Counted from the stretch's first letter, positions 1-6,641 are shown. The stretch: DNA of 11,277 bases from CAVVDT01 sp964568825 (GCA_964568825.1 CAZMSA010000120.1:1-11277), one strand, 5' to 3'. Program-made: numbers and translations. The notes: generated from the letters alone by a model not told the origin.

Positions 1-2
1 AC

Positions 3-485
3 ATCCTGGTGCTGGACGAGCCGGTCTCGGCGCTCGATGTGTCGATCCAGGCGCAAGTGCTCAACCTGCTCGCCGACATCCAGGAAAAGCACGATCTCGC
101 CTATCTGTTCATCAGCCACGATCTTTCGGTGGTGCGCCATATCGCCGATGACATGATGGTGATGTATCTCGGCAAGCCGGTGGAACAGGGCTCGCGCGAT
201 GAAATCTTTTCCAATCCGCGCCACCCCTACACGAGGGCGCTGCTGTCGGCCACGCCATCGGTCGATCCGGCCAAGCGGCACGAGCGGGTGGTGCTGAAGG
301 GCGAACTGCCGTCGCCGATCAATCCGCCGCCGGGATGTGCCTTTGAGCCGCGTTGTCCGATTGCCTTTGACAAGTGCCCAAGGCAAACTCCACGCTTGCA
401 GGCCGACGGGGCGACCATGGTCGCCTGCTTCGCGGTCACCGACCCGCATGAAGCCGGGACAAGGAACATCAAGGGAGCAGCATGA
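3..485 (+). CDS. Oligopeptide/dipeptide-type ABC transporter ATP-binding protein, C-terminal part (5' truncated by window)
   Basis: This is the last 160 residues of an ABC ATPase of the Opp/Dpp peptide-importer type; its start lies before the window. Translation opens inside Walker B (ILVLDEP), followed by the D-loop SALD and the switch histidine in FISHDLSVV. The tail is the one typical of Opp/Dpp ATPases: HPYTRALL and then a cysteine-rich stretch (GCAFEPRCP, DKCP, VACF). In characterised family members four cysteines in this region bind an iron-sulfur cluster, and four are present here. It would power uptake of peptides or similar solutes through permeases that are not in view. The stop codon overlaps the next start (ATGA at 482-485), so translational coupling to the TPP enzyme is likely. 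Whether it is the D-type or F-type subunit cannot be decided from this fragment. Confidence 0.93.
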   Translation: MLVLDEPVSALDVSIQAQVLNLLADIQEKHDLAYLFISHDLSVVRHIADDMMVMYLGKPVEQGSRDEIFSNPRHPYTRALLSATPSVDPAKRHERVVLKGELPSPINPPPGCAFEPRCPIAFDKCPRQTPRLQADGATMVACFAVTDPHEAGTRNIKGAA

Positions 486-2104
486 ACGCATCACCAAGCG
501 AGGGCCTCAGCGCCGGCGAGGCGCTAGTCGGGCTGCTGGAGGCCTATGGCGTCGATACCGTCTTCGGCATCCCCGGCGTCCACAATGTGGAGATGTACCG
601 GGCGCTGCCGCGCTCCAAGATCCGCCACATCCTGCCGCGCCACGAGCAGGGCGCCGGCTTCATGGCCGACGGCTATGCCCGCGCCACCGGCAAACCGGGC
701 GTTGCCTTCACCATCACCGGTCCGGGCCTCACCAACATCATGACGCCGATCGGCCAGGCCTATTCCGACTCGGTGCCGCTCCTGGTGATCTCCAGCTGCC
801 TCGATGTGAAGGACGCAGCGCAAGGGCGCGGCCGGCTGCACGAGATGATCGACCAGAAGGGCGCGGCGGCGACCGTCGCCCAGAGTTCGGCCACCGCCTA
901 TACGCCGGCCGACCTGCGCGATCTGGTGGCGGCGGCGTTCGCGCGCTTTCACAGCCAGCGGCCGCGGCCATGCTATATCGAAGTGCCCATCGACGTGCTG
1001 AAAATGCCGGCCGGCGAGGGCTGGACGGCACGTCCGCTGCCCGGCCTGCCGCGGGCGAGCGATGAACAGATCGCTGCGGCGACCGGCCTGCTCAAGGCAG
1101 CAAGGCGGCCCGCCATCGTCATCGGCGGCGGGGCGCGATCGGCGGGCGATGCCGTTACCCGCATCGCCGAGGCGACGGGTGCTGCGATCTTCACCACCAT
1201 CGCCGCCAAGGGCGCGGTCCCCCCGAAGCATCCCCTCAGCACCGGCGCGGTGTTGCCGCAACCGGCCGCCAGCAAGTGGGTGCAGGAGGCCGACGTGGTG
1301 TTGGTGGCCGGATCGGAAGTGTCGGAGACCGACCTGTGGTACCAGTCGTTCGTCCTCAAGGGAAAGCTCATCCGTATCGACATCGACCCGGCATCGCTCG
1401 CCCGCCCGCATGTGGCGCACCTGCCCATCCTCGCCGATGCCACCGCGACGCTTGAAGCCATAGCCGCCGGGCTTGGCGGGGCGACGTCGAAATCAAACAC
1501 CGAACGCGGCGCTGCGGTGGCGCGGCTGAAGGACGAACTGGAGGCCGGCGATGATGACCTGCATCAGATGCTGCGGCAGGTGCTGCGGGTGATCCGCCAA
1601 GCCCTGCCGGGCGATACCATCGTTGCCACCGACATGACCCAGATCGCCTATGCGGCGAATGAGATGTTCGCCGTCGATCACCCCTCGAGCTATCTGCATC
1701 CGGTGGGTTTCGGCACGCTGGGCTATGCGCTGCCGGCGGCTATCGGGGCGCGGGCCGGCCAACACTTGCGGCCGGTGGCGGCCATCGCCGGCGATTACGG
1801 CTTTCAGTACACCATCAACGAACTGGGGACCGCGGCTGAAATGGGCGAACCGCTGCTGGTGCTCTTGTGGAACAACAATGCGCTGGCGCAGATCCGCGAC
1901 GACATGGTGATGAAGGGCATCCAGCCCAATGCGGTGTCGCTGAAGAACCCCGATTTCTCGCTGCTCGCCAAGGCTTATGGTATCGGTTACCAGCGTCCGG
2001 CGAGCCTTCAGGCTCTGGCCGAAGCCATCACGGCCGGGCTCAAGGCCAAAGCGCCGCTGATCATCGAGATGACGCCCGACATGGCGCGCAAGGACGGGCA
2101 GTGA
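482..2104 (+). CDS. Thiamine-diphosphate-dependent enzyme, AruI-like (5-guanidino-2-oxopentanoate decarboxylase / acetolactate synthase-like)
   Basis: A 540-residue ThDP enzyme of the acetolactate synthase/decarboxylase superfamily with the usual order: Pyr domain, central domain, PP domain. The cofactor-activating glutamate is E55 in RHEQGAGFMADGYAR, followed by FTITGPGLTN. The N-terminal half, with FGIPGVHNVEMYR, RHILPRHEQG and IGQAYSDSVPLLVISS, resembles as I remember it AruI, which decarboxylates 5-guanidino-2-oxopentanoate in the arginine transaminase pathway. The PP-domain motif is G437-D438-Y439 (not the usual GDG), ending at N464-N465-N466 before ALAQIRDDMV. Family members with related specificities exist, so the substrate is probably an amino-acid-derived 2-oxo acid but is not proven. 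The start is ATG at 482, overlapping the upstream stop, with AAGGGAG just before it. The gene ends in a GTGA overlap with the next gene. Confidence 0.88.
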   Translation: MNASPSEGLSAGEALVGLLEAYGVDTVFGIPGVHNVEMYRALPRSKIRHILPRHEQGAGFMADGYARATGKPGVAFTITGPGLTNIMTPIGQAYSDSVPLLVISSCLDVKDAAQGRGRLHEMIDQKGAAATVAQSSATAYTPADLRDLVAAAFARFHSQRPRPCYIEVPIDVLKMPAGEGWTARPLPGLPRASDEQIAAATGLLKAARRPAIVIGGGARSAGDAVTRIAEATGAAIFTTIAAKGAVPPKHPLSTGAVLPQPAASKWVQEADVVLVAGSEVSETDLWYQSFVLKGKLIRIDIDPASLARPHVAHLPILADATATLEAIAAGLGGATSKSNTERGAAVARLKDELEAGDDDLHQMLRQVLRVIRQALPGDTIVATDMTQIAYAANEMFAVDHPSSYLHPVGFGTLGYALPAAIGARAGQHLRPVAAIAGDYGFQYTINELGTAAEMGEPLLVLLWNNNALAQIRDDMVMKGIQPNAVSLKNPDFSLLAKAYGIGYQRPASLQALAEAITAGLKAKAPLIIEMTPDMARKDGQ

Positions 2105-2811
2105 CGGCAAGGCCTGAAGCCGCCGTCGTCTTCGATGTGGACGGGCCACTCCTGGATCTCACGCGGGCGGAGGAAGATGCCTTCTTTCAACCCTTCGAGC
2201 AGCTTTACGGGCTGACCGGCCTGTCGCGCGACTGGAACAGCTACCGCGTCCGCAACGACGAGGACATCATTACCGAAATCCTCGAAAACCACCTGGGGAC
2301 AGTGCCGCCCGGCGAAGTGGAAAAGGTGATGGCGCTGTATGGCCGGGTGCTGCAGGACGGTTTTGCCAGCGGCCGGCTGCAAGTCTCGCCGGTCCCCGGC
2401 GCCGGTGAACTGCTGACGCGGCTTGCCGGGCTTGACGGCGTGGCGCTGGGCATGGCTACTGCCAATCTGAGGAGGGCGGCCGAGATCCGGCTGGTCGCGG
2501 CGGGGCTGTGGGAGCATGTCAAAGACCATCCCGGCGCGGCCGACGGCGGCGGCGCCAAGCGTGAGGTGCTGGCGCGGGTGATCGCCGGGCTCAGGGTTCC
2601 TCCAGAACGCATCGTGTTCATCGGTGACAACCTCAATGACCTCGATGCCGGAGGCGCCAACGGTACGCATTTCATCGGTTTCCACTGGAGCGAGGAGCGC
2701 CGGCAGCGGCTCAGCGCGCATGGGGCCGAGCATGTGAGCGGCAACCACGAGGAGACCTTCCGGCTGATCGCGCAATTCCTCGGGCTTGCCGACCGGCAGG
2801 GCGCGGCTTAG
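2101..2811 (+). CDS. HAD-family hydrolase (phosphoglycolate phosphatase-like)
   Basis: A 236-residue haloacid dehalogenase-superfamily protein. Motif I is FDVDGPLLDL, with nucleophile D12 and acid D14. Motif II is T120 in GMATANLRRA. Motif III is probably K153. Motif IV is FIGDNLNDLDA (residues 173-183), which would bind Mg2+. The helical cap between residues 20 and 100 makes it subclass I, like phosphoglycolate phosphatases. It is predicted to remove phosphate from a small cytosolic metabolite; the substrate is unknown. I chose the GTG at 2101 because it overlaps the TGA of the upstream gene (GTGA), AAGGA lies just before it, and it places motif I at the normal distance from the N terminus. 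The longer open frame upstream runs through the TPP gene and is not used. A proline (DVDGP) replaces the commoner threonine after motif I. Its operon position suggests clearing or recycling a phosphorylated by-product. Confidence 0.85.
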   Translation: MTARPEAAVVFDVDGPLLDLTRAEEDAFFQPFEQLYGLTGLSRDWNSYRVRNDEDIITEILENHLGTVPPGEVEKVMALYGRVLQDGFASGRLQVSPVPGAGELLTRLAGLDGVALGMATANLRRAAEIRLVAAGLWEHVKDHPGAADGGGAKREVLARVIAGLRVPPERIVFIGDNLNDLDAGGANGTHFIGFHWSEERRQRLSAHGAEHVSGNHEETFRLIAQFLGLADRQGAA

Positions 2812-2822
2812 GTTTCATTGCC

Positions 2823-3602
2823 ATGAGCGAGCCCAGCGAAGTCACCCTAACCCGTCACGGCGACGGCACTGCAACCCTGCGCATCGACCGGCCCGAGGTG
2901 CGCAATGCCCTCAACGTTGCGACCCGCAAGGCGCTGGCCGGGTTGTGCCGCGAGCTTGCCGAAGACGACAGCGTGCTTGCCGTGGTGCTGACCGGGGGGC
3001 CAGAGGTGTTCGTTGCCGGTGCCGATATCCGCGACATGGCCGAGACCGGCACGGTGGAAATGATCCGCCGGCGCGCCGAGCGCTGGTGGCAGGCGGTGGC
3101 CGAGGTGCCGCAGCCGATGATCGCCGCCGTCAACGGCTTTGCGCTGGGCGGCGGGCTGGAGCTTGCGATGTGCTGCGACATCATCATCGCCGGCGAGGGC
3201 GCAAGGCTCGGCCAACCGGAGGTCAACGTCGGCATCATTCCCGGCGCCGGCGGCACCCAGCGCCTGACCCGCGCCATCGGAAAATTCCAGGCGATGCGGA
3301 TGGTCCTCACCGGTGAGATGATCGGTGCCGAGGAGGCGTTGCGCATGGGCCTCGTCAGCCGCGTGGTGCCCGATGCCGATGTCTACGGTGAGGCGCTGAA
3401 GACAGCACAGCGCATCGCCAAACTGCCGCCGCTGGCGGTGCAGCAGGCCAAGGAAGCGGTGCTGCTGGGGGCGGATGCCTCGTTGCCGGCGGCCCTGGCG
3501 CTGGAGCGCAAGGGTTTGCAACTGATGTTCGCCACCGCCGACAAGACCGAGGGCATGCGGGCCTTCCTCGACAAGCGCAAGCCCGAGTTCAAGGGAGAAT
3601 AG
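2823..3602 (+). CDS. Enoyl-CoA hydratase/isomerase family protein
   Basis: A 259-residue crotonase-fold protein of normal family length. GADIRDM supplies the first oxyanion-hole region, and NGFALGGGLELAMCCD the second. Both catalytic glutamates of true enoyl-CoA hydratases are present: E113 in GGGLELA and E133 in GQPEVNVG, twenty residues apart as in the mitochondrial enzyme. IIPGAGGTQRL follows. Hydration of a 2-enoyl-CoA is therefore the best prediction, although crotonases with other activities share these residues. It begins 11 bases after the HAD gene with only a weak ribosome-binding site, so it probably depends on upstream translation. No acyl-CoA dehydrogenase, CoA ligase or thiolase is in view, so the full CoA pathway must be completed elsewhere. 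Confidence 0.93.
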   Translation: MSEPSEVTLTRHGDGTATLRIDRPEVRNALNVATRKALAGLCRELAEDDSVLAVVLTGGPEVFVAGADIRDMAETGTVEMIRRRAERWWQAVAEVPQPMIAAVNGFALGGGLELAMCCDIIIAGEGARLGQPEVNVGIIPGAGGTQRLTRAIGKFQAMRMVLTGEMIGAEEALRMGLVSRVVPDADVYGEALKTAQRIAKLPPLAVQQAKEAVLLGADASLPAALALERKGLQLMFATADKTEGMRAFLDKRKPEFKGE

Positions 3603-3604
3603 CC

Positions 3605-3997
3605 ATGGACAAGCCCACCCGCGTCATCACCACCCGTGCGGTCGGAAAGGGGGTCAGGGTTCGATTCGGAGGCGAAACGATCGCTGAAACCAGCCGCGCG
3701 CTCGAACTTTTCGAGGAAACCCACGATCCTGTCCTTTATGTCCCCAAGGCCGACGTGCGCATGGATCTGCTGGTTGCCAGCGACAGCACGACCCATTGCC
3801 CCTTCAAGGGCGATGCCCGCTACTGGTCAATCCGGGCGGGCGGGAGCGAGGCCACCGACGCCGTATGGGCCTACGATACACCGCTCGCCAGCGTGGCGCA
3901 GATCGCCGACCATGTGGCCTTCTACGCCGACCGGGTGGATGCTATCGAAGTGGGCCAGAATCACAGACCCATCCAGAAAGAGGAGCCAGTCAGATGA
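3605..3997 (+). CDS. DUF427 domain-containing protein
   Basis: A 130-residue protein made of one DUF427 domain. The recognisable features are RVRFGGETIAETSRALELFEE near the start, PVLYVPKADVRMDLL, the hallmark THCPFKGDARYWSI, and the tail HVAFYADRVD. Members are small beta-rich cytosolic proteins whose biochemical role is not firmly established; no reaction should be assumed. The start lies two bases after the stop of the hydratase gene with AAGGGAG upstream, and its TGA overlaps the next ATG (ATGA at 3994-3997). It is therefore part of the same transcription unit. A metabolite-binding or accessory role in the pathway is only inference. Confidence 0.88.
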   Translation: MDKPTRVITTRAVGKGVRVRFGGETIAETSRALELFEETHDPVLYVPKADVRMDLLVASDSTTHCPFKGDARYWSIRAGGSEATDAVWAYDTPLASVAQIADHVAFYADRVDAIEVGQNHRPIQKEEPVR

Positions 3998-4305
3998 AGC
4001 AGCCGAAAATCATTCTGCGGGCAAAGTTCAAGTCGCGTTTGCCCATGGAAAAGATCATGGAGATCGCGCGCGAGAGAGCGCCTGAGTTTCGCGCCCTGCC
4101 CGGACTGTGCCAGAAATACTATTTCGAGGACCCGGCCACCGGGGAAGTCGGCGGGCTCTATCTGTGGGATTCCGATGAGGCGCTCGATGCCTATCGCAAG
4201 TCGGCCCTGCGGGCCACCATCGCCTCTGCCTATGAGGTGATCGGCGAGCCGCAAATCGAGGTCCTCAATATCCTCATGCCGCTGCGCGAAACCGTCGACG
4301 CGTGA
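3994..4305 (+). CDS. Small YdhR-like ferredoxin-fold (putative monooxygenase-like) protein
   Basis: A 103-residue protein resembling the YdhR / antibiotic-biosynthesis-monooxygenase dimeric alpha/beta-barrel group. It starts with a beta strand (KIILRAKFKS), then a helix (MEKIMEIARERAPEFRALPG), then KYYFEDPATGEVGGLYLWDSDEALDAYRKS, which has the layout of YdhR (GGxYLF/W followed by a helix). No metal- or cofactor-binding residues are evident. Family function is poorly defined; oxygenation of a metabolite is possible but unproven. The ATG at 3994 has a good AAGAGGAG ribosome-binding site and overlaps the previous stop. The open frame upstream of it overlaps DUF427 and is not used. It is the last gene of the run: a palindromic repeat and a convergent gene follow. 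Confidence 0.75.
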   Translation: MKQPKIILRAKFKSRLPMEKIMEIARERAPEFRALPGLCQKYYFEDPATGEVGGLYLWDSDEALDAYRKSALRATIASAYEVIGEPQIEVLNILMPLRETVDA

Positions 4306-4329
4306 CGGCGTCGAGGTCGTGGCCCCTGG

Positions 4330-4352
4330 ATCCCCGTGTCAAGCACGGGGAT
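4330..4352. repeat. Short palindromic intergenic repeat (ATCCCCGTG-TCAAG-CACGGGGAT)
   Basis: A perfect 9-base-pair inverted repeat with arms at 4330-4338 and 4344-4352 and a 5-base loop TCAAG. It lies in the 83-base gap between two convergent genes. The context CTGGATCCCCGTGTCAAG...GATGACA resembles, from memory, a very common intergenic palindrome of alphaproteobacterial genomes. There is no T-run on either side, so it is not a classical intrinsic terminator, though it could still slow or end transcription from both sides. Confidence 0.7.
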
Positions 4353-4388
4353 GACACAAGGGTAGGGGCGGAGGATGACATGAGGTGG

Positions 4389-5933
4389 TCAGGCCGCCTC
4401 GACGGCCAGTTCGCGCTTTCTGCGCGCCATGAAGTCCTTCAGCGCTTCATTGACGGCGACGTCCATGGGTGGCGCCTCGTAGTTCTCCAAGAGGCGCTTG
4501 GCCAGGATGTGGGCGCGCTCCGTGGCGGTCCTGGCGCCGTCTTCCTCCCAGGCCTTGAAGTTGCGCCAATCGGAAATCATCGGCTGATAAAAGGCGGTCT
4601 CGTAGCGGGCCAGCGTATGGGCCTCGCCGAAGAAGTGGCCGCCCGGCACCACGCCCTTGATGGCATCGACCGCGAGGGCATCGTCGCTGAGATCGAGCGG
4701 CTCAAGCGAAGCGGCCCAGGCGCGGATCATCTCGGCGTCGACCACGGTCTTTTCCACTGAGGCGGTGAGGCCGCCTTCCAGCCACCCGAGGCCATGATGC
4801 ACGAGGTTGGCATGGCCCATGATCACCGCGTAGAGCGACATGGCGCTCTCGTAGGTCGACTGGGCATCGACGACGTTGGAGGCGTTCACGTTGGAGGAGC
4901 GGTAGGGCAGCTTGAAGTGACGGGCGATTTCACCGCCGGCCAGCGTGGCGCGGACATATTCCGGGGTGCCGAAGGCCGGCGCCCCCGACTTCATGTCGAC
5001 ATTGGAGGTAAAGCCGCCGAACATGACGGGCGCGCCCGCCTTCACCATCTGCGAAAAGGCGATGACGGCCAGCGCCTCGGCCGTCTGCTGCACCAGGGCG
5101 CCGGCCACCGTCACCGGGCTCATGGCACCGGCCAGCGTGAACGGGGTGATGGCGACCATCTGGCCGTTCTCGGCAAAGCACATGAGCCCGTCGAGCAGTT
5201 CCTCATCGACGCGGCGCGGCGAGTTGACGTTGAAGGAGGTCCCGAGGGAACATTCGCCGCACAGGGTCTCGCGGTCGCGCCCGCGGGCGATTGCCACCAT
5301 CTCGATGGCGTCTTCGGCGCGGAAGGCGGAGACGGTGCGCACCATGATCGGCCGGTCGGTATAGCGCAGCAGCGCGTAGGCATTGTCGAGATGGCGGCTC
5401 ACGACGGGCAGGTCGAGCGGCTCGACCACGGAGCCACCCGCCAGATGGATGACACCGAGGGCATGGTTGAGCTTTACGAGGTCGCACAGATCCTTGTAGG
5501 AACCGGGGCGGCGGCCGCCTTCGAGATCGGAGATATTGGGCGGGCTGCCGACGGTGTTGAAGTTGATGCGGTTGCCGCCGAGAAAAGTGTCGCGCTCCGG
5601 ATTGCGGGCATGCAGCGGGATGCGCGCCGGGGCGAGGCCTGCGAAGTGCTTCACCACATCGCGGCCCATGCGCACCATCTGGGTCGCTTCGTCCACATCG
5701 GCGCCGTTGGCTTTCAGGATGGAAAGCGCCCGCGCGGAACGGAATTCGAGGCCCGCCTCCTCGATGAGGCGAAAGGCGGCATCGACGATGCGGCCGACCC
5801 CTTCAGGGCCCAGCACCTCGACGGGGGGGTGGGGATTGTCGATGGGGGCCATGGGGGCATAGGAAACGGGTCCCGAACGGTCGCGCCGCTCGCTGCGCTG
5901 GCGCCGATGAGGCCGGTGCTCGGGTGTCGACAT
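4389..5933 (-). CDS. Trimethylamine methyltransferase (MttB) family protein, non-pyrrolysine type
   Basis: A 514-residue protein of the MttB superfamily: TIM-barrel methyltransferases that move a methyl group from quaternary or tertiary amines to a corrinoid protein. Supporting stretches are LIEEAGLEFRSARALSIL near the N terminus, NRINFNTVGSPPNISDLEGG, a central AGAMSPVTVAGALVQQTAEALA, and GGLTASVEKTVVDAEMI near the C terminus. The frame has no internal amber stop, so it lacks pyrrolysine. Relatives without it act on compounds such as glycine betaine, and many have unknown substrates. I chose the ATG at 5931-5933 because AAGAAAG precedes it. An ATG 42 bases further out (5975) is in frame but has no ribosome-binding site. 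An arginine-rich N-terminal stretch precedes the domain. No corrinoid protein or reactivase gene is visible. It converges on the upstream operon, so any shared pathway is inference. Confidence 0.9.
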   Translation of the reverse strand: MSTPEHRPHRRQRSERRDRSGPVSYAPMAPIDNPHPPVEVLGPEGVGRIVDAAFRLIEEAGLEFRSARALSILKANGADVDEATQMVRMGRDVVKHFAGLAPARIPLHARNPERDTFLGGNRINFNTVGSPPNISDLEGGRRPGSYKDLCDLVKLNHALGVIHLAGGSVVEPLDLPVVSRHLDNAYALLRYTDRPIMVRTVSAFRAEDAIEMVAIARGRDRETLCGECSLGTSFNVNSPRRVDEELLDGLMCFAENGQMVAITPFTLAGAMSPVTVAGALVQQTAEALAVIAFSQMVKAGAPVMFGGFTSNVDMKSGAPAFGTPEYVRATLAGGEIARHFKLPYRSSNVNASNVVDAQSTYESAMSLYAVIMGHANLVHHGLGWLEGGLTASVEKTVVDAEMIRAWAASLEPLDLSDDALAVDAIKGVVPGGHFFGEAHTLARYETAFYQPMISDWRNFKAWEEDGARTATERAHILAKRLLENYEAPPMDVAVNEALKDFMARRKRELAVEAA

Positions 5934-6024
5934 GAAGATTGGTCTTTCTTGATGCAAAGGGTAGCGGTCGACCATAGGCCGGCAGGCGATTTAAGTCAGT
6001 GCCAAATACGACGATAGATCAGGA

Positions 6025-6053
6025 TGATTTTGGATCGAATCAATCCAAAATCA
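6025..6053. repeat. 11-bp inverted repeat, possible operator or left half of a composite repeat
   Basis: TGATTTTGGAT at 6025-6035 pairs perfectly with ATCCAAAATCA at 6043-6053 around a 7-base spacer. It lies about 90-120 bases upstream of the mttB-family start, so it could be an operator for that gene. However, together with the hairpin just downstream it also resembles a palindromic repeat family I remember from rhizobial intergenic DNA. I favour the repeat explanation. The stretch is clearly more AT-rich than the genes around it. Confidence 0.55.
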
Positions 6054-6081
6054 CAAACCTGATCGATTCCAACAAGACAGA

Positions 6082-6127
6082 GCATGATGTTATCCAAAAA
6101 GGTGGCTTCCACTTTTTGGCATCATGC
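6082..6127. repeat. Long imperfect hairpin repeat (GCATGATG...CATCATGC), rhizobial-type intergenic palindrome
   Basis: Outer arms GCATGATG (6082-6089) and CATCATGC (6120-6127) pair perfectly. After a TTAT bulge, inner arms CCAAAAAGGTGG and CCACTTTTTGG pair with one unpaired base. The pattern GCATGATG...CCACTTTTTGGCATCATGC looks like an abundant interspersed palindrome of Hyphomicrobiales genomes, recalled and not searched. It ends about 37 bases before the -35 of the downstream SOS-type promoter and could isolate that promoter from transcription from upstream. Confidence 0.65.
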
Positions 6128-6163
6128 CCTGGCCGCCGCTGCCCACCCGATGGCGATTGCGGC

Positions 6164-6192
6164 TTGACAGCACCGCGTAATTGTTCTACTTT
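6164..6192 (+). promoter_or_regulatory. Sigma-70-type promoter of the 6218 gene (TTGACA-N17-TACTTT)
   Basis: A perfect -35 TTGACA (6164-6169) is followed after exactly 17 bases by TACTTT (6187-6192), four of six matches to the -10 consensus. It points at the ATG at 6218, leaving room for a leader of roughly 20 bases. It is the best promoter match I see in the window, and its -10 is covered by the LexA-type box. Confidence 0.7.
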
Positions 6193-6197
6193 CGTTC
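6183..6197 (+). promoter_or_regulatory. LexA-type SOS box, GTTC-N7-GTTC
   Basis: GTTC-TACTTTC-GTTC is an exact match to the alphaproteobacterial LexA recognition pattern, a direct repeat of GTTC with a 7-base spacer. It overlaps the -10 hexamer completely, the position expected for repression by blocking RNA polymerase. The match alone could occur by chance, but its placement on a strong promoter 21 bases before a start codon makes regulation likely. The gene would be induced after DNA damage. Confidence 0.75.
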
Positions 6198-6217
6198 CAC
6201 AACAAGTGGAGCCCGCG

Positions 6218-6610
6218 ATGCCCGATACCCTCAGCCTCGATTGCGACTTTGCCGACCGCTTCGTTTATTGGCGCGGGGCATCTGGGCGGCGCTATATCCA
6301 CACGGTCTACGAGACCGGCGACTGTCCGCCGCTGCCCGGAGCGATCTATGTCTCGGTGGCGCGTGACGGGCGCGGCCACTGCCAGGTGCTGGCGGTGGGA
6401 CGCTTTCCGGTGCATCTGGCCTTCAACCTGGCGCGTGCGGCCGATGGCGGCGCCGGGATCGGGCTTGCCAACGAGATCCACGTGCACCTCCTGGCCGACG
6501 ACGAGGACGAGCGCCAGATGATCGTCGATGACCTGCGGCGAGGGCTCGACGTTGCCCCGCAACCGCAACGCGCCGACAATGTGTCGCAGCTTCAGTTGTT
6601 CGCCGCCTAG
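6218..6610 (+). CDS. Uncharacterised small protein, predicted SOS-induced, with C-terminal beta-clamp-binding motif
   Basis: A 130-residue protein of no named family I recognise. Residues 1-110 look like a compact alpha/beta domain: strands around FVYWRGASGRRYIHTVY (15-31), GAIYVSVARDGRGHCQVLAVGRF (41-63) and EIHVHLLA (86-93), then an acidic helix DEDERQMIVDDLRRGL (95-110). A proline/glutamine-containing linker leads to QLQLF at 124-128, two residues from the end. This matches the QL(S/D)LF beta-sliding-clamp-binding peptide of polymerases and repair proteins except at the permissive third position. With the LexA box on its promoter, it is predicted to join the DNA-damage response at the replication clamp. 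The ATG at 6218 has GTGGAG at a good distance; the upstream extension of the frame would read through the promoter and is rejected. A transposable element has inserted exactly at its stop codon. Confidence 0.82.
   Translation: MPDTLSLDCDFADRFVYWRGASGRRYIHTVYETGDCPPLPGAIYVSVARDGRGHCQVLAVGRFPVHLAFNLARAADGGAGIGLANEIHVHLLADDEDERQMIVDDLRRGLDVAPQPQRADNVSQLQLFAA
6608..6609. repeat. Left TA target-site duplication
   Basis: TA directly before the left terminal repeat, matching TA at 6878-6879 after the right one. It is also the first two bases of the TAG stop of the 6218 gene. Confidence 0.75.
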
Positions 6611-6641
6611 GGTCTGTTGAGAATCACGGTTGTGGTGCTGG

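Noticed and set aside
5934..5975. Alternative upstream ATG for the MttB-family gene at 5975
   Set aside because: It has no ribosome-binding site and adds 14 residues without family similarity; the ATG at 5933 has AAGAAAG upstream.
4794..6017. A 407-codon open frame on the plus strand
   Set aside because: Antisense to the MttB-family gene; the translation shows no recognisable motif and has the biased composition of a shadow frame.
5999..6217. N-terminal extension of the clamp-motif protein from 5999
   Set aside because: This stretch contains two palindromic repeats, the promoter and the LexA box, so it is regulatory DNA and not coding.
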